A program made the translations under genes and the position numbers. Shown here in pieces: positions 35,291 through 43,611 of a stretch of 44,598 nt of DNA. Position 1 is the stretch's first letter; each line of letters opens with the position of its first letter. Source of the DNA: an uncultured Verrucomicrobiales bacterium (GTDB lineage Bacteria > Verrucomicrobiota > Verrucomicrobiia > Verrucomicrobiales > Akkermansiaceae); NCBI GenBank assembly GCA_949373085.1, contig CASICJ010000016.1:1-44598 (forward strand), in the 5' to 3' direction. A model generated the notes under the pieces. It made no database searches and was not told the DNA's origin. It was given only the letters and a program-made list of their open reading frames with translations.

Positions 35291-35362
35291 CCTTTCTCCC
35301 CCATGTATTCCGCCCAAATTCGTTCTTCACGGACTTTCCTCCAAAAGCAAATTCCTAGCAGT
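35291..35362 (+). repeat. Array repeat copy D (class I centre)
   Basis: This 72-bp copy is identical by eye to copies A and B, preceded by a run of A. Reading across the right end gives KSKFLAVATTSAFG. Confidence 0.9.
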
Positions 35363-35495
35363 AGCAACCACGTCGGCCTTCGGTCCAGTAATAACCCAGT
35401 ATCGAATTGGCCCGCCCGTATGAAAGATTGGATGCATTCCAGCGGTTGGCTCAAGCGGTAACTCAGTTCAATTCTTTTACTTACCCACCAAAAAA

Positions 35496-36902
35496 ATGAA
35501 CCTAAAACGAATCCTCGATCTATCCCTCGCCGTTTGCTCGGCCATAACGTTTTTTGCCTCCGCTCAAGCCGCCACGCCCAACGTCATCATCATCATGGCG
35601 GACGATCAGGGTTATCAGGACCTCGGTTGCTTCGGGTCGCCCAAGATCAAGACTCCTCATATCGACCGGATGGCCAAGGAAGGCATGCGCTTCACCGACT
35701 TTTATTCGGGTGCTGCGGTTTGCACGCCTTCGCGAGCTTCGCTTTTGACCGGTTGCTATGCGAAGCGGGTAGGGGGATTAGGCGTTCTTTTCCCTCGTGA
35801 TAAGCGGGGCCTCAACCCTGATGAGATCACCATAGCGGACTTGCTCAAAACCAAGGGCTACGCCACAGCCTGTATCGGGAAATGGCACCTCGGGCACCTT
35901 AAGGAATTCCTGCCCACTAGCCAAGGCTTCGACACCTACTTCGGTGTTCCTTATAGCAACGACATGACCCTCGATCCGACTCAGCCCCTGGCCAATGACG
36001 TTGTTTTGCGGGAAGGGGTCACCTTGGAGAACATCAAGAACCGGGTGAAGAAAAACCTCGTACCCCTCATGCGCGATACCGAGATCATCGAATACCCGAC
36101 CGACCAAAACACCCTCACCAAGCGTTACACCGAGGAAGCCATTTCCTTCATCAGGAAGAACAAGGAGAACCCCTTCTTCATCTATCTGCCACACACCATG
36201 CCTCACATTCCCCTCTACGCCACTCCTCCATTCGAAGGAAAAAGCCAGATCGGGCTGTACGGGGACACCATCGAGGAGCTTGATTGGTCGACCGGGCAAA
36301 TCCTCGAGACGCTGCGCAAGCTCAAGCTCGATGAGAACACCCTGGTCATATACACCTCCGACAATGGTCCATGGAAACTTTCCTCCAAGTCCTGGGTAAA
36401 GGGTAATATGAACCGAAGCGTCGGGGGATTCGCCTATCCTCTCAAAGGCTATAAGTTCTCCCGCTTTGAGGGCGGGATGCGCGTGCCCACCGTGATGTGG
36501 TGGCCCGGCCGCATCCCTGCCGGCAAGGAGTGCTCTGAAGTGGGGGCCAGCATGGATTTTCTGCCTACCTGCGCTTCTATCGCTGGAGCCAAGGTGCCCG
36601 ATGATCGTGTGATCGACGGCAAGAACTTGCTCCCCTTGCTCGAAGGCCGCGAAGGGGCCAAGAGCCCGCACGAGGCATTCTTTTATGGCACGGAAGCGGT
36701 GCGGAGTGGAAAATGGAAATTGAAGGGAAGGGAATTATTCGATCTGGATCAGGACGTCGGCGAAACCAAGAACCTGGCTGGCGATCACCCGGAAGTCGTA
36801 AAACGACTCAGCAGGCTTTTAGCTGTTCACAAGGAAGATTTGTCCAAGAACAAGCGCCCCGCAGGTGGCCCCCCCAAGCAGCCCCGTAAGAAAAAGAAAT
36901 AA
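35496..36902 (+). CDS. Secreted type I (formylglycine) sulfatase
   Basis: This 468-residue exported sulfatase hydrolyses sulfate esters. The leader MNLKRILDLSLAVCSAITFF is followed by NVIIIMADDQGYQDLGCFGS, which holds the metal-binding Asp pair. The formylglycine motif is CTPSRASLLTG with C76 as the modified residue, and GKWHLGH follows. YTSDNGPW carries the Asp-Asn metal ligands, and the C-terminal half includes RVPTVMWWPGRIPAG and GKWKLKGRELFDLDQDVGET. The Lys-rich C-terminus (PPKQPRKKKK) is unusual. Its length and DNGPW motif fit the arylsulfatase A/N-acetylgalactosamine-6-sulfatase branch. It lies alone between repeat copies D and E. Activity depends on a formylglycine-generating enzyme encoded elsewhere. 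Confidence 0.9.
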   Translation: MNLKRILDLSLAVCSAITFFASAQAATPNVIIIMADDQGYQDLGCFGSPKIKTPHIDRMAKEGMRFTDFYSGAAVCTPSRASLLTGCYAKRVGGLGVLFPRDKRGLNPDEITIADLLKTKGYATACIGKWHLGHLKEFLPTSQGFDTYFGVPYSNDMTLDPTQPLANDVVLREGVTLENIKNRVKKNLVPLMRDTEIIEYPTDQNTLTKRYTEEAISFIRKNKENPFFIYLPHTMPHIPLYATPPFEGKSQIGLYGDTIEELDWSTGQILETLRKLKLDENTLVIYTSDNGPWKLSSKSWVKGNMNRSVGGFAYPLKGYKFSRFEGGMRVPTVMWWPGRIPAGKECSEVGASMDFLPTCASIAGAKVPDDRVIDGKNLLPLLEGREGAKSPHEAFFYGTEAVRSGKWKLKGRELFDLDQDVGETKNLAGDHPEVVKRLSRLLAVHKEDLSKNKRPAGGPPKQPRKKKK

Positions 36903-37025
36903 AGAAGGCATGGGAGTTTCCGCCCTATCTCCTTTGCTGGAATGGCTTTGTTTTGTTCACTGTTTTGTCCCAAGCGGCAATACTCCCTATATTGAACTAA
37001 GTTGTTTTATTTAAATTTACCTAGG

Positions 37026-37147
37026 ATGCGTTCCGATATTCGTTTAAAATTCTTTGCGCTCATACCCTTTTTGAGCCTTCTCTGTGTGGCTTCCACTCCC
37101 CCCTCGTCCAAATTTATTCTTTCGTCGGGGTCTTCTTTCAACAACCC
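37026..37147 (+). pseudogene. Signal-peptide fragment ending at repeat copy E
   Basis: ATG 37026 encodes MRSDIRLKFFALIPFLSLLC, then VASTPPSSKFILSSG, a clear exported-protein N-terminus. After about 40 residues it runs into the repeat, so the mature protein is missing and cannot be identified. The rest of the 36903-37218 gap is AT-rich leader sequence and copy E. Confidence 0.45.
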
Positions 37148-37219
37148 CCTTTCTCCCCCATGTATTCCGCCCAAATTCGTTCTTCACGGACTTTCCTCCA
37201 AAAGCAAATTCCTAGCAGT
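37148..37219 (+). repeat. Array repeat copy E (class I centre)
   Basis: This 72-bp copy is identical by eye to copies A, B and D and is preceded by CAACCC. Its last base overlaps the stop codon of the minus-strand MORN gene. Confidence 0.9.
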
Positions 37220-37857
37220 CATTGAGGAGCCCGCCGCAACGACTCGGTCAGCTTACCTTTTTCGTTCCAGACTTTTCTGGAGATCAACTTGCCATTTTTA
37301 TAAGTGGAGACGCGCTGCTTTTGGCCGTTATCGTGCCACGCTGTGTTAGTCCCATTTGGGCTACCGCTTTCAAGGTGACTTATGCGTCCGTTCTTATGAT
37401 AGCTTTTAGTTGCGCCCTCCGGCTTCCCCTCCTTGAAAACTCCTTCTAAGGACTTTTGGCCATTCTCGTGCCATGAGGTGTGAGGTCCATTTCTTTTCCC
37501 TGACCTATAAATTACCTCGCTCTTTTTTTTACCGCTCTCGTAGTAGGTAGTGTAGAGACCGTCCAATTGTTTACCTTTATAGCTACCTACCGCTTTCTTC
37601 TTTCCATTTGGCCAATGGTCGGTGAAAGGACCATCCTTCTTGGGTTTCGATTCCCGCACTCGGTCTTCGGTTTCGAAGATGCTCATCGCCTGTGAAAGGC
37701 CGACAATACCGAGACCCCCAACGATAAAGGCCGCGCTTGCTGGAATCATCGCAGCCTCCGCGAGGGGATTGGATGAATAACCGCACGAGGACAGACTCAA
37801 AATGAGAGCGAGGATACTGGATCGGAAACCGACCCGCTTTATAACATCTGAACGCAT
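37219..37857 (-). CDS. MORN-repeat-variant lipoprotein 1
   Basis: This 212-residue protein has a lipoprotein signal (LILSLSSC, Cys 25) and a short Ala/Gly-rich hydrophobic stretch. Six or so MORN-variant repeats follow (DGPFTDHWPNGKKKAVGSYK, DGLYTTYYESGKKKSEVIYR, NGPHTSWHENGQKSLEGVFK, then EGATKSYHKNGRISHLE and NTAWHDNGQKQRVSTYKNG). These repeats resemble antitoxin-type or cell-surface MORN_2 proteins and have no known enzyme activity. It aligns end to end with the next gene, and both are 212 residues, so the pair arose by tandem duplication. The stop codon touches the right edge of repeat copy E. Confidence 0.75.
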   Translation of the reverse strand: MRSDVIKRVGFRSSILALILSLSSCGYSSNPLAEAAMIPASAAFIVGGLGIVGLSQAMSIFETEDRVRESKPKKDGPFTDHWPNGKKKAVGSYKGKQLDGLYTTYYESGKKKSEVIYRSGKRNGPHTSWHENGQKSLEGVFKEGKPEGATKSYHKNGRISHLESGSPNGTNTAWHDNGQKQRVSTYKNGKLISRKVWNEKGKLTESLRRAPQ

Positions 37858-38034
37858 ACTAGGAATATTACTTTAAAGGAAAGTTTGTACAAAATTGTTA
37901 ACTCCGATTCAAACATCGACGAGAGCGATCATTTCTGGTCTTCGAGAGCCCCTGATAGCAATCCTACAAGTGGCCGCGCCCCTCGCCTGATTTACCTGAG
38001 CGGCTCATCCTTCCTGAAACCTGTTTGGACACGG

Positions 38035-38673
38035 TTAATCGGGCATTCGTCGCAATTCCTCAAGTTCTTTGCCCTTATCATTCCATGTCTGCCTGAAGGT
38101 AAGCTTCCCGTTTTTATATTTCGTTACGCTCTCCCGCTGGCCGTTTTTGTGCCAGGTCGTTTCGTTCCGATTTGGTCCGTGGCCTTTCAGGTAACTCATT
38201 TTTCCGTTTTCGTGATAGCACTTAGTGGTGCCATACTCCTTAGCTCCTTTAAACGTCCCCTCAGCGGACTTCCGACCGCTTTCGAACCACGAAGTATACG
38301 GTCCATTTCTCTCCCCCCCCACGTAAGTTAATTCACTCTTCTTCTTACCAGACTTGAAATACTCGGTATAAACACCATCTAACTTTTTATTTTTGTAGGT
38401 TCCTACCGCACTTTTCTTCCCGTTCACCCAGTATTCAATAAAAGGGCCGTCCTTGCGTGGCTTAGCCTCTCGTTCCCGTTCCTGAGCATCGAAACCCTCC
38501 ATCGCCTGGGTTAGAGTCGCAACCCCAACGAAACCGACCAAAAATACCGCTGCTAATGGGACGCCAACGACCACAGCAGGGACCGCTGCGATTTGTGCGC
38601 AGGAGGATACGGCTAATCCTGCTGCAATCAGACCTGAGGGGAGACCAAGGCGCTTGATAGTGGTAAACTTCAT
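38035..38673 (-). CDS. MORN-repeat-variant lipoprotein 2
   Basis: This is the paralogue of the preceding gene, with the same 212-residue length, a lipobox AVSSC with Cys 25, and the same repeat order. The repeats are DGPFIEYWVNGKKSAVGTYK, DGVYTEYFKSGKKKSELTYV, NGPYTSWFESGRKSAEGTFK, YGTTKCYHENGKMSYLKGHG and NETTWHKNGQRESVTKYKNG. It also has a matching C-terminus (ELRRMPD against SLRRAPQ). The two proteins are clearly diverged, so the duplication is not recent. It starts 104 bp from repeat copy F. The 177-bp gap between the two genes holds no other feature I can support. Confidence 0.75.
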   Translation of the reverse strand: MKFTTIKRLGLPSGLIAAGLAVSSCAQIAAVPAVVVGVPLAAVFLVGFVGVATLTQAMEGFDAQEREREAKPRKDGPFIEYWVNGKKSAVGTYKNKKLDGVYTEYFKSGKKKSELTYVGGERNGPYTSWFESGRKSAEGTFKGAKEYGTTKCYHENGKMSYLKGHGPNRNETTWHKNGQRESVTKYKNGKLTFRQTWNDKGKELEELRRMPD

Positions 38674-38777
38674 TACAAAACTTTACCCGAAGAAGACAGG
38701 AGGCCATAATCGATAAGTTGAATGCGATCATCGACCTGAGTGATCAATAGCGGAAGCCTCCAACCCATCACCAACCG

Positions 38778-38847
38778 CCTTTCTCCCCCATGTATTCCGC
38801 CAAACCCGGGTTTCCGCGACCTTTCCTCCAAAAGCAAATTCCTAGCA
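38778..38847 (+). repeat. Array repeat copy F (class II centre)
   Basis: This copy has the same AAACCCGGGTTT-containing centre as copy C and the same outer ends, but the base pair after TAGCA is TT, not GT. The right edge joins directly to a DUF1501 gene fragment. Confidence 0.9.
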
Positions 38848-39012
38848 TTGGCTTCGGCGTAGTCGATGGAAAAGTCCACGTCCACGACCTCCACGCGACC
38901 CTTCTCCATCTCCTCGGCTTCGACCACGAACAACTTACCTACCGCTTCCAAGGCCGAGACTTTCGCCTCACCGACATTCATGGAAAATATCGTTCAGGAG
39001 ATTCTGGCGTAG
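38848..39012 (+). pseudogene. 3' fragment of a DUF1501 gene fused to repeat copy F
   Basis: These 165 bp match the last 164 bp of the module 4 DUF1501 gene (28615-28778) with scattered substitutions and one extra T. The T shifts the frame after LTDIHGK. Translation gives [20 protein letters not shown] and [20 protein letters not shown]. The match starts at the base after TAGCA of the repeat, so the junction is exact. Confidence 0.85.
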
Positions 39013-39069
39013 GTGAAATCATCAGATTTTGGAGCTTGACCATTTGCACTCTGGGAACTTGTTTTTTTA

Positions 39070-40455
39070 ATGGACATCGCAAATCTTCGTAAAATTGCAC
39101 CCGTTTTGGCCGGGCTGGCTACCGCAGAAATTGCCGGAGCTGAGACAGTGACTCTTTTGGAGTCCTTCGAAAAAAATGTCGATAATGTCTTACACTATGC
39201 CGCGGAAGGTGATCGGCGAATCACGGCCATTACGCAGTCTGACACCAACGATTACGATCAAATCACCGAGGGCAATAAAGCACTGAAAGTGAGTTTCGAG
39301 AAACTAACCGGTTGGAAACAAGACTTCAGCGTTCTACTCTCACCAGAATCGACGGCGATCCTCCAGGGCATCGTTGAAGAATTGGAAGAATCCCCGGAAG
39401 TAGGTCGCTACTACTTGCTCTACGATATCACCTGGGACAAGTTGGAATCCGATGCCGCCTGGTCGAATAGCCCACTAAATTTTGGCGGGCATGATACCGG
39501 CGTCCAAGTCGAATGGGCAGGGGGAAATCAAGCGGTAACACTAACTTACGATCTCGGCTCCGGATTGCCGGGAGGGTTCCTACTGGCTCTTGAAGGCGAC
39601 AACAACGATCAAACCTTTATGCGGTTCATCTTTAATGGAAACTCGACTCTTCCAATGGATGTTTATGTCGACAACATTCGTCTTCTGGACACAAAACCTG
39701 AGGGCGGGGTGACGGAAGTCACCGTGCTCGATTCGTTTGAAGAGAATCTTGATTCGCTGTTGCCGGCAGGAGCACGGGTTATTACAGATCCCACAATCAA
39801 TGCGAATCAGCTGTTTGTCACCGAGGGTGAAAAGAGCGCGAAGTTTGTTCTTCAGGACAACCCTGGCGGATACCAGCAGGACTTCACAATAGACTTGGCG
39901 CTATACTCGGAATTAGAGGAGGTCCTACTGCTGCCACAAGAGAAGCGGCTACAATATTCCCTCGCATGGGACTGGATTGTAGAGGCGGGAAATTCGACAG
40001 TGAATTGGTTTCAAGAAACACTCAATCCAGGTGGGCCAGGAATGCAAATGACCGAGGCTTGGGCCAGTGATGGGAATATTCGAACCCGCGTCATTAATCT
40101 TGGAACGGTCGAATGGGATTTCCCTCCGTCAATCACGGTCATTCATAACAGTAGCCAGCCTTGGGGAACACCGCTGAATCTCTATCTTGATAACTTGAGA
40201 CTCATCAATACTGGAGGCGCGAACGTTCCAGAGGACTTGGAAATCTTCTCAATCGAACACAATGCCGACAATACGGTCACCTTATCATGGGCGTCCGTTG
40301 AGAGTGGTCGCTACGCCTTGGATTCTTCGATTGATTTGGAAGAGTGGGAGGAAATTGAGGATGATATCACTTCAGACGGAGAAACAACGACCTTCACCAC
40401 CTCACCAAGTGAAGCCGTAAAGACTTACTACCGGGTGCACCAATTGATAAACTAG
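39070..40455 (+). CDS. Secreted two-domain carbohydrate-binding-like protein
   Basis: This 461-residue protein has a signal peptide (about residues 1-24, ending AEIAGAE) and two similar beta-rich domains of about 200 residues. The first runs from TVTLLESFEKNVDNVLHYAA to LPMDVYVDNIRLLDTKPEGG. The second runs from VTVLDSFEENLDSLLPAGAR to LNLYLDNLRLINTGG. The WKQDFSVLLS/YQQDFTIDLA and YVDNIRLL/YLDNLRLI pairs show internal duplication. The ending VYVDNIRL is typical of galactose-binding-like modules. A C-terminal domain (FSIEHNADNTVTLSWASVES ... KTYYRVHQLIN) is the Verrucomicrobiota secretion-associated type also seen on the haloperoxidase. No catalytic residues are evident. Repeat copy G begins 29 bp after its stop. 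Confidence 0.65.
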   Translation: MDIANLRKIAPVLAGLATAEIAGAETVTLLESFEKNVDNVLHYAAEGDRRITAITQSDTNDYDQITEGNKALKVSFEKLTGWKQDFSVLLSPESTAILQGIVEELEESPEVGRYYLLYDITWDKLESDAAWSNSPLNFGGHDTGVQVEWAGGNQAVTLTYDLGSGLPGGFLLALEGDNNDQTFMRFIFNGNSTLPMDVYVDNIRLLDTKPEGGVTEVTVLDSFEENLDSLLPAGARVITDPTINANQLFVTEGEKSAKFVLQDNPGGYQQDFTIDLALYSELEEVLLLPQEKRLQYSLAWDWIVEAGNSTVNWFQETLNPGGPGMQMTEAWASDGNIRTRVINLGTVEWDFPPSITVIHNSSQPWGTPLNLYLDNLRLINTGGANVPEDLEIFSIEHNADNTVTLSWASVESGRYALDSSIDLEEWEEIEDDITSDGETTTFTTSPSEAVKTYYRVHQLIN

Positions 40456-40484
40456 GATTCTGCGATCATCCTCGCAGGTAGCCC

Positions 40485-40553
40485 CCTTCCCGCCTCCGCT
40501 CACCACTTAAGCGCATCTCTCATCCTTTCTGCCAAAAGCAAATTTCTAGCAGT
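40485..40553 (+). repeat. Array repeat copy G (class III centre, diverged)
   Basis: This 69-bp copy begins CCTTCCCGCC and ends AAAAGCAAATTTCTAGCAGT with an unrelated centre. Its right-end frame reads AKSKFLAVPFTATS. Confidence 0.7.
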
Positions 40554-40674
40554 TCCATTTACCGCAACAAGCCACAAGCCACAAGCGGCAGAGCAAGGCA
40601 CTGGCGAGACGCAGCAAACCAGCACGCGGATTCTAGCATCGTCAGAAGGCGCTTCGATGGCCTAGGACTTAAGC

Positions 40675-40935
40675 GTGCTTTCCCGATTCCTCCTTCTGCC
40701 TGCTGCGATCGTTCCCTCGGCGCTCCACGCTTTCGAGATCTCCGAGTTCCACATCTCGCCCGAGCGCCAGGTAGAGATGGGACTCACTGCAGATGCCGAA
40801 TGCCTCGACGGTGAGTCGTGGTTTGAAAACGTCCGCGCGACGGTCGAACACTCGGAAACAGCGGTCCACGTTTTCACACGGCTTCCGGGCAAGGCTGACT
40901 CGCGCTTCTACCGCGTCGTCGGATTGGAGACGAAA
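40675..40935 (+). pseudogene. Secreted-protein remnant fused to a DUF1501 fragment
   Basis: GTG 40675 encodes a leader (MLSRFLLLPAAIVPSALHAF) followed by EISEFHISPERQVEMGLTAD and a tail ...[13 protein letters not shown]. This is essentially a signal peptide joined to the small C-terminal domain of Verrucomicrobiota secreted proteins. The body of the original protein is missing. At 40936 the sequence changes to a DUF1501 fragment in another frame. No repeat copy lies at the junction. Confidence 0.5.
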
Positions 40936-41063
40936 ACGACCTCCACGCGACCCTCCTCCATCTCCTCGGCTTCGACCATGAACAACTTACCTACCGCTTC
41001 CAAGGCCGAGACTTTCGCCTCACCGACGTCCATGGAAAAATCGGTCAGCAGATTCTGGCGTAG
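40936..41063 (+). pseudogene. Second 3' fragment of a DUF1501 gene
   Basis: These 128 bp match 28651-28778 of the module 4 DUF1501 gene without a gap, encoding [20 protein letters not shown], then [20 protein letters not shown] and a stop. Shared differences (CTCGGC, CAACTTACC, CCAAGGCCGAGACTTT) tie it to the fragment at 38848 rather than to the resident gene. It is out of frame with the ORF to its left. Confidence 0.85.
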
Positions 41064-41116
41064 CACAAAGATCCTTGCATGGAAAAACTCTGGTCCCTTC
41101 GAAGACGCCCTTAAGA

Positions 41117-41146
41117 GCTCGACCATGAAAAGGCTCCTAGCAGTGA
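41117..41146 (+). repeat. Degenerate right end of the array repeat
   Basis: TCCTAGCAGT ends a stretch reading ATGAAAAGGCTCCTAGCAGT, which would encode MKRLLAVT then stop. The ten terminal bases equal those of the intact copies; the remainder is only loosely similar. Confidence 0.35.
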
Positions 41147-41225
41147 CTTGATGATTTCGCATAAAATTAAAAAAAATCGTTATTCATAGGAACTTTATGA
41201 TTAATTGTGGCTCCGCTACTTCAAC

Positions 41226-41350
41226 ATGATCTCCGCTAAAAAAGATCCCAACAAAAATGGAACTCACGGTCCTGAGGAAACTAGTCTCGGTAACGAAGGA
41301 CACAATTCCAAAAATTGAGATAAAGAAACCAGCATCCAAAGCTGCTGGTC
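41226..41350 (+). other. Frameshifted 5' end of the FdhF/YdeP-type gene
   Basis: ATG 41226 opens MISAKKDPNKNGTHGPEETS and LGNEGHNSKN, the expected N-terminus of the YdeP family, then stops. Removing one A from the A5 run at 41310-41314 would continue as SKIEIKKPASKAAG in the next frame. A second shift at about 41350 is then needed to join MAAIIQTMKFM of the main ORF. Two small indels therefore separate the native start from the body of the gene. Confidence 0.6.
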
Positions 41351-43555
41351 ATGGCTGCCATCATTCAAACCATGAAGTTCATGATCAGAGGGCCTGGCCT
41401 GTTGAAGGGCATCAAGGGGCTTCTCAGGATGAATCAAAAGAATGGGTTCGATTGTTCCAGCTGTGCTTGGCCTGATCCATCTGGCCATCGGTCCAAAAAC
41501 GAATACTGTGAAAATGGCGCCAAGGCACTTGCTTCGGAGTCTACAAGAAAGAAGATAACCTCAGAATTCTTTAGAAATTATAGTTTGAAAGATCTCTCCC
41601 AAAAAACTGACTATTGGCATGAATTACAAGGAAGGTTAACCGAACCAATGTTCAAAGATGTTGGTGAAACTCATTATTCTCCAATCTCATGGAGTGAATC
41701 CTATAATTTAATCTCTGCGGAATTACAAAATCTAGACAGCCCTAATGAAGCTAGTTTTTATACTTCAGGTCGAGCGTCAAACGAAGCTGCATTTGTTTAT
41801 CAACTGATGGTCCGTTTATTTGGTACGAATAATTTGCCGGATTGTTCAAATATGTGCCATGAATCAAGCGGCGCAGCATTGGGTGAAACTATTGGTATTG
41901 GAAAGGGCACCGTCGACCTGCATGACTTTGAGCATGCCGACGTAATCTTTGTTGTCGGACAAAATCCGGGTACGAATCACCCAAGAATGCTCAGTGCATT
42001 ACAAGATGCTGTAAGAAGAGGCTCCACCGTAATTTCAGTTAACCCAATATTCGAAGCTGGACTCAAGGCCTTTGCACACCCTCAAGAAATACGAGGAGCT
42101 ATGAACTTAGCGATGCCGATCGCAGCAGATCATGTGGCGATCAAACCTGGTGGAGATTTAGCTTTTTTTAAAGCATTAGGGAAATCCCTAATTGAAAAGA
42201 GTGAACATAATAGTGATATCTTAGATCATCAATTTATAAGCGATTATACTAAAAATTTTGAGCATTATAAAAAATCAGTTCAATCAGCAAGTTGGGAAGA
42301 ATTGATTGAAAATTCAGGTGTCCAAAAAAATCAGATCGACCGTATCGCAAATGTCGTATCGCAATCTAGGGGAATGATTACTTGCTGGGCTATGGGTATT
42401 ACTCAAACGGAGAATGCGGTAGCCACGATTCGTGAAATTGTTAATCTTCATCTTTGTAGAGGGCAGATCGGAAAAAAAGGGGCTGGCCTCTGTCCAGTAA
42501 GGGGTCATAGCAACGTTCAAGGAGATCGAACTATGGGAATTTGGGAAAAAATGCCCAAATCTTTTCATGATTCTTTGGACACTCATCTTAATTTTAAATC
42601 TCCAAGAAACCCTGGATATGATGTCGTTGAGACTATTCGCGCAATGGAAACTAAAAAGGTTCGGTTCTTCATGGCGCTAGGTGGAAATTTTTTATCAGCC
42701 TCTCCTGATACTGAGAGAACTTCAAAGGCCATAGAGAAATGCTCGATGACCGTGCAGATTTCGACAAAGCTCAATCGTAGCCATTGCATAGTTGGTGAAA
42801 AATCTCTGATTCTACCTTGTCTAGTTAGAAGTGAGGAGGATAGGCAAGAAGACGAAAAACAGATAATTTCGACAGAAAATTCAATGGGGATTGTTCAAAG
42901 CTCCCTAGGAATTTTCAAACCAATATCCAGTAACCTGAAAAGTGAAATCGAAATTTTATGTAAAATCGCGATAAAGTTATTTCCCGAGAGAAGTGACACT
43001 TTCGAGGGATTTTTTAAAAACCATGATCAAATCAGGGATATGATCGAAAAAGTCATACCTGGTTTTGAGTCATATAATTTGAGAGTCAGAAAAAGAGGTG
43101 GCTTTAGTTTACCCAATGGTCCCAAAAAAAGGAAATTTAAAACAAAAAGTGGCAAGGCGCTTTTCACCTCAAATGAAATACTTAAAAATAACTATGCCGA
43201 TGATATTTTAATTTTACAGACTCTTCGTAGTCATGACCAATTTAATACCACAGTCTATGGTTTAGAGGATCGTTACAGGGGGATATATAACGATAGGAAT
43301 GTGATAATGATGAACGAAGATGATATGACATCACGGTCTATTAAACCTCTAATGGAAGTCGATGTTGTCAGTCTTTTTAAAGGTAAAGAGAGACACTTGA
43401 GAAATCTCAAAGCTGTACCATATAAAATGCCTCGTGGGGCTTGCGCTGCATACTTTCCAGAAGCAAATGTCCTAGTACCTCTAGATAAAACAGCGAAGGT
43501 CAGCAATACGCCTACATCAAAAGATGTTCCAGTGAAAATCTCTCAATCAAAATAG
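41351..43555 (+). CDS. FdhF/YdeP-family molybdopterin oxidoreductase (5' end frameshifted)
   Basis: This 734-residue protein belongs to the bis-MGD molybdenum oxidoreductases related to formate dehydrogenase alpha chains (YdeP branch). Landmarks are NQKNGFDCSSCAWPDPSGHR (short N-terminal Cys region), CENGAKALASE, FYTSGRASNEAAFVYQLMVR, NNLPDCSNMCHESSG (cofactor site), VVGQNPGTNHPRMLSAL and GAGLCPVRGHSNVQGDRTMG. The C-terminal dinucleotide-binding region contains ILQTLRSHDQFNTTVYGLED. About 40 N-terminal residues are missing from this frame but are encoded just upstream in two other frames. Codon use is strikingly AT-rich beside the GC-rich sulfatases and fucosidase, pointing to acquisition from a low-GC donor. 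It may still be made from ATG 41351 or be a pseudogene. Its stop lies 57 bp before repeat copy H. Substrate unknown. Confidence 0.8.
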   Translation: MAAIIQTMKFMIRGPGLLKGIKGLLRMNQKNGFDCSSCAWPDPSGHRSKNEYCENGAKALASESTRKKITSEFFRNYSLKDLSQKTDYWHELQGRLTEPMFKDVGETHYSPISWSESYNLISAELQNLDSPNEASFYTSGRASNEAAFVYQLMVRLFGTNNLPDCSNMCHESSGAALGETIGIGKGTVDLHDFEHADVIFVVGQNPGTNHPRMLSALQDAVRRGSTVISVNPIFEAGLKAFAHPQEIRGAMNLAMPIAADHVAIKPGGDLAFFKALGKSLIEKSEHNSDILDHQFISDYTKNFEHYKKSVQSASWEELIENSGVQKNQIDRIANVVSQSRGMITCWAMGITQTENAVATIREIVNLHLCRGQIGKKGAGLCPVRGHSNVQGDRTMGIWEKMPKSFHDSLDTHLNFKSPRNPGYDVVETIRAMETKKVRFFMALGGNFLSASPDTERTSKAIEKCSMTVQISTKLNRSHCIVGEKSLILPCLVRSEEDRQEDEKQIISTENSMGIVQSSLGIFKPISSNLKSEIEILCKIAIKLFPERSDTFEGFFKNHDQIRDMIEKVIPGFESYNLRVRKRGGFSLPNGPKKRKFKTKSGKALFTSNEILKNNYADDILILQTLRSHDQFNTTVYGLEDRYRGIYNDRNVIMMNEDDMTSRSIKPLMEVDVVSLFKGKERHLRNLKAVPYKMPRGACAAYFPEANVLVPLDKTAKVSNTPTSKDVPVKISQSK

Positions 43556-43611
43556 GTAGAGATTCAAATTGATTTTTTGTTTGAACAGAAATCCCCTCAA
43601 ATACCTCATTC

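Noticed and set aside
35778-36671. 297-codon minus-strand ORF opposite the sulfatase
   Set aside because: It is antisense to conserved sulfatase motifs and arises from codon bias of the real gene.
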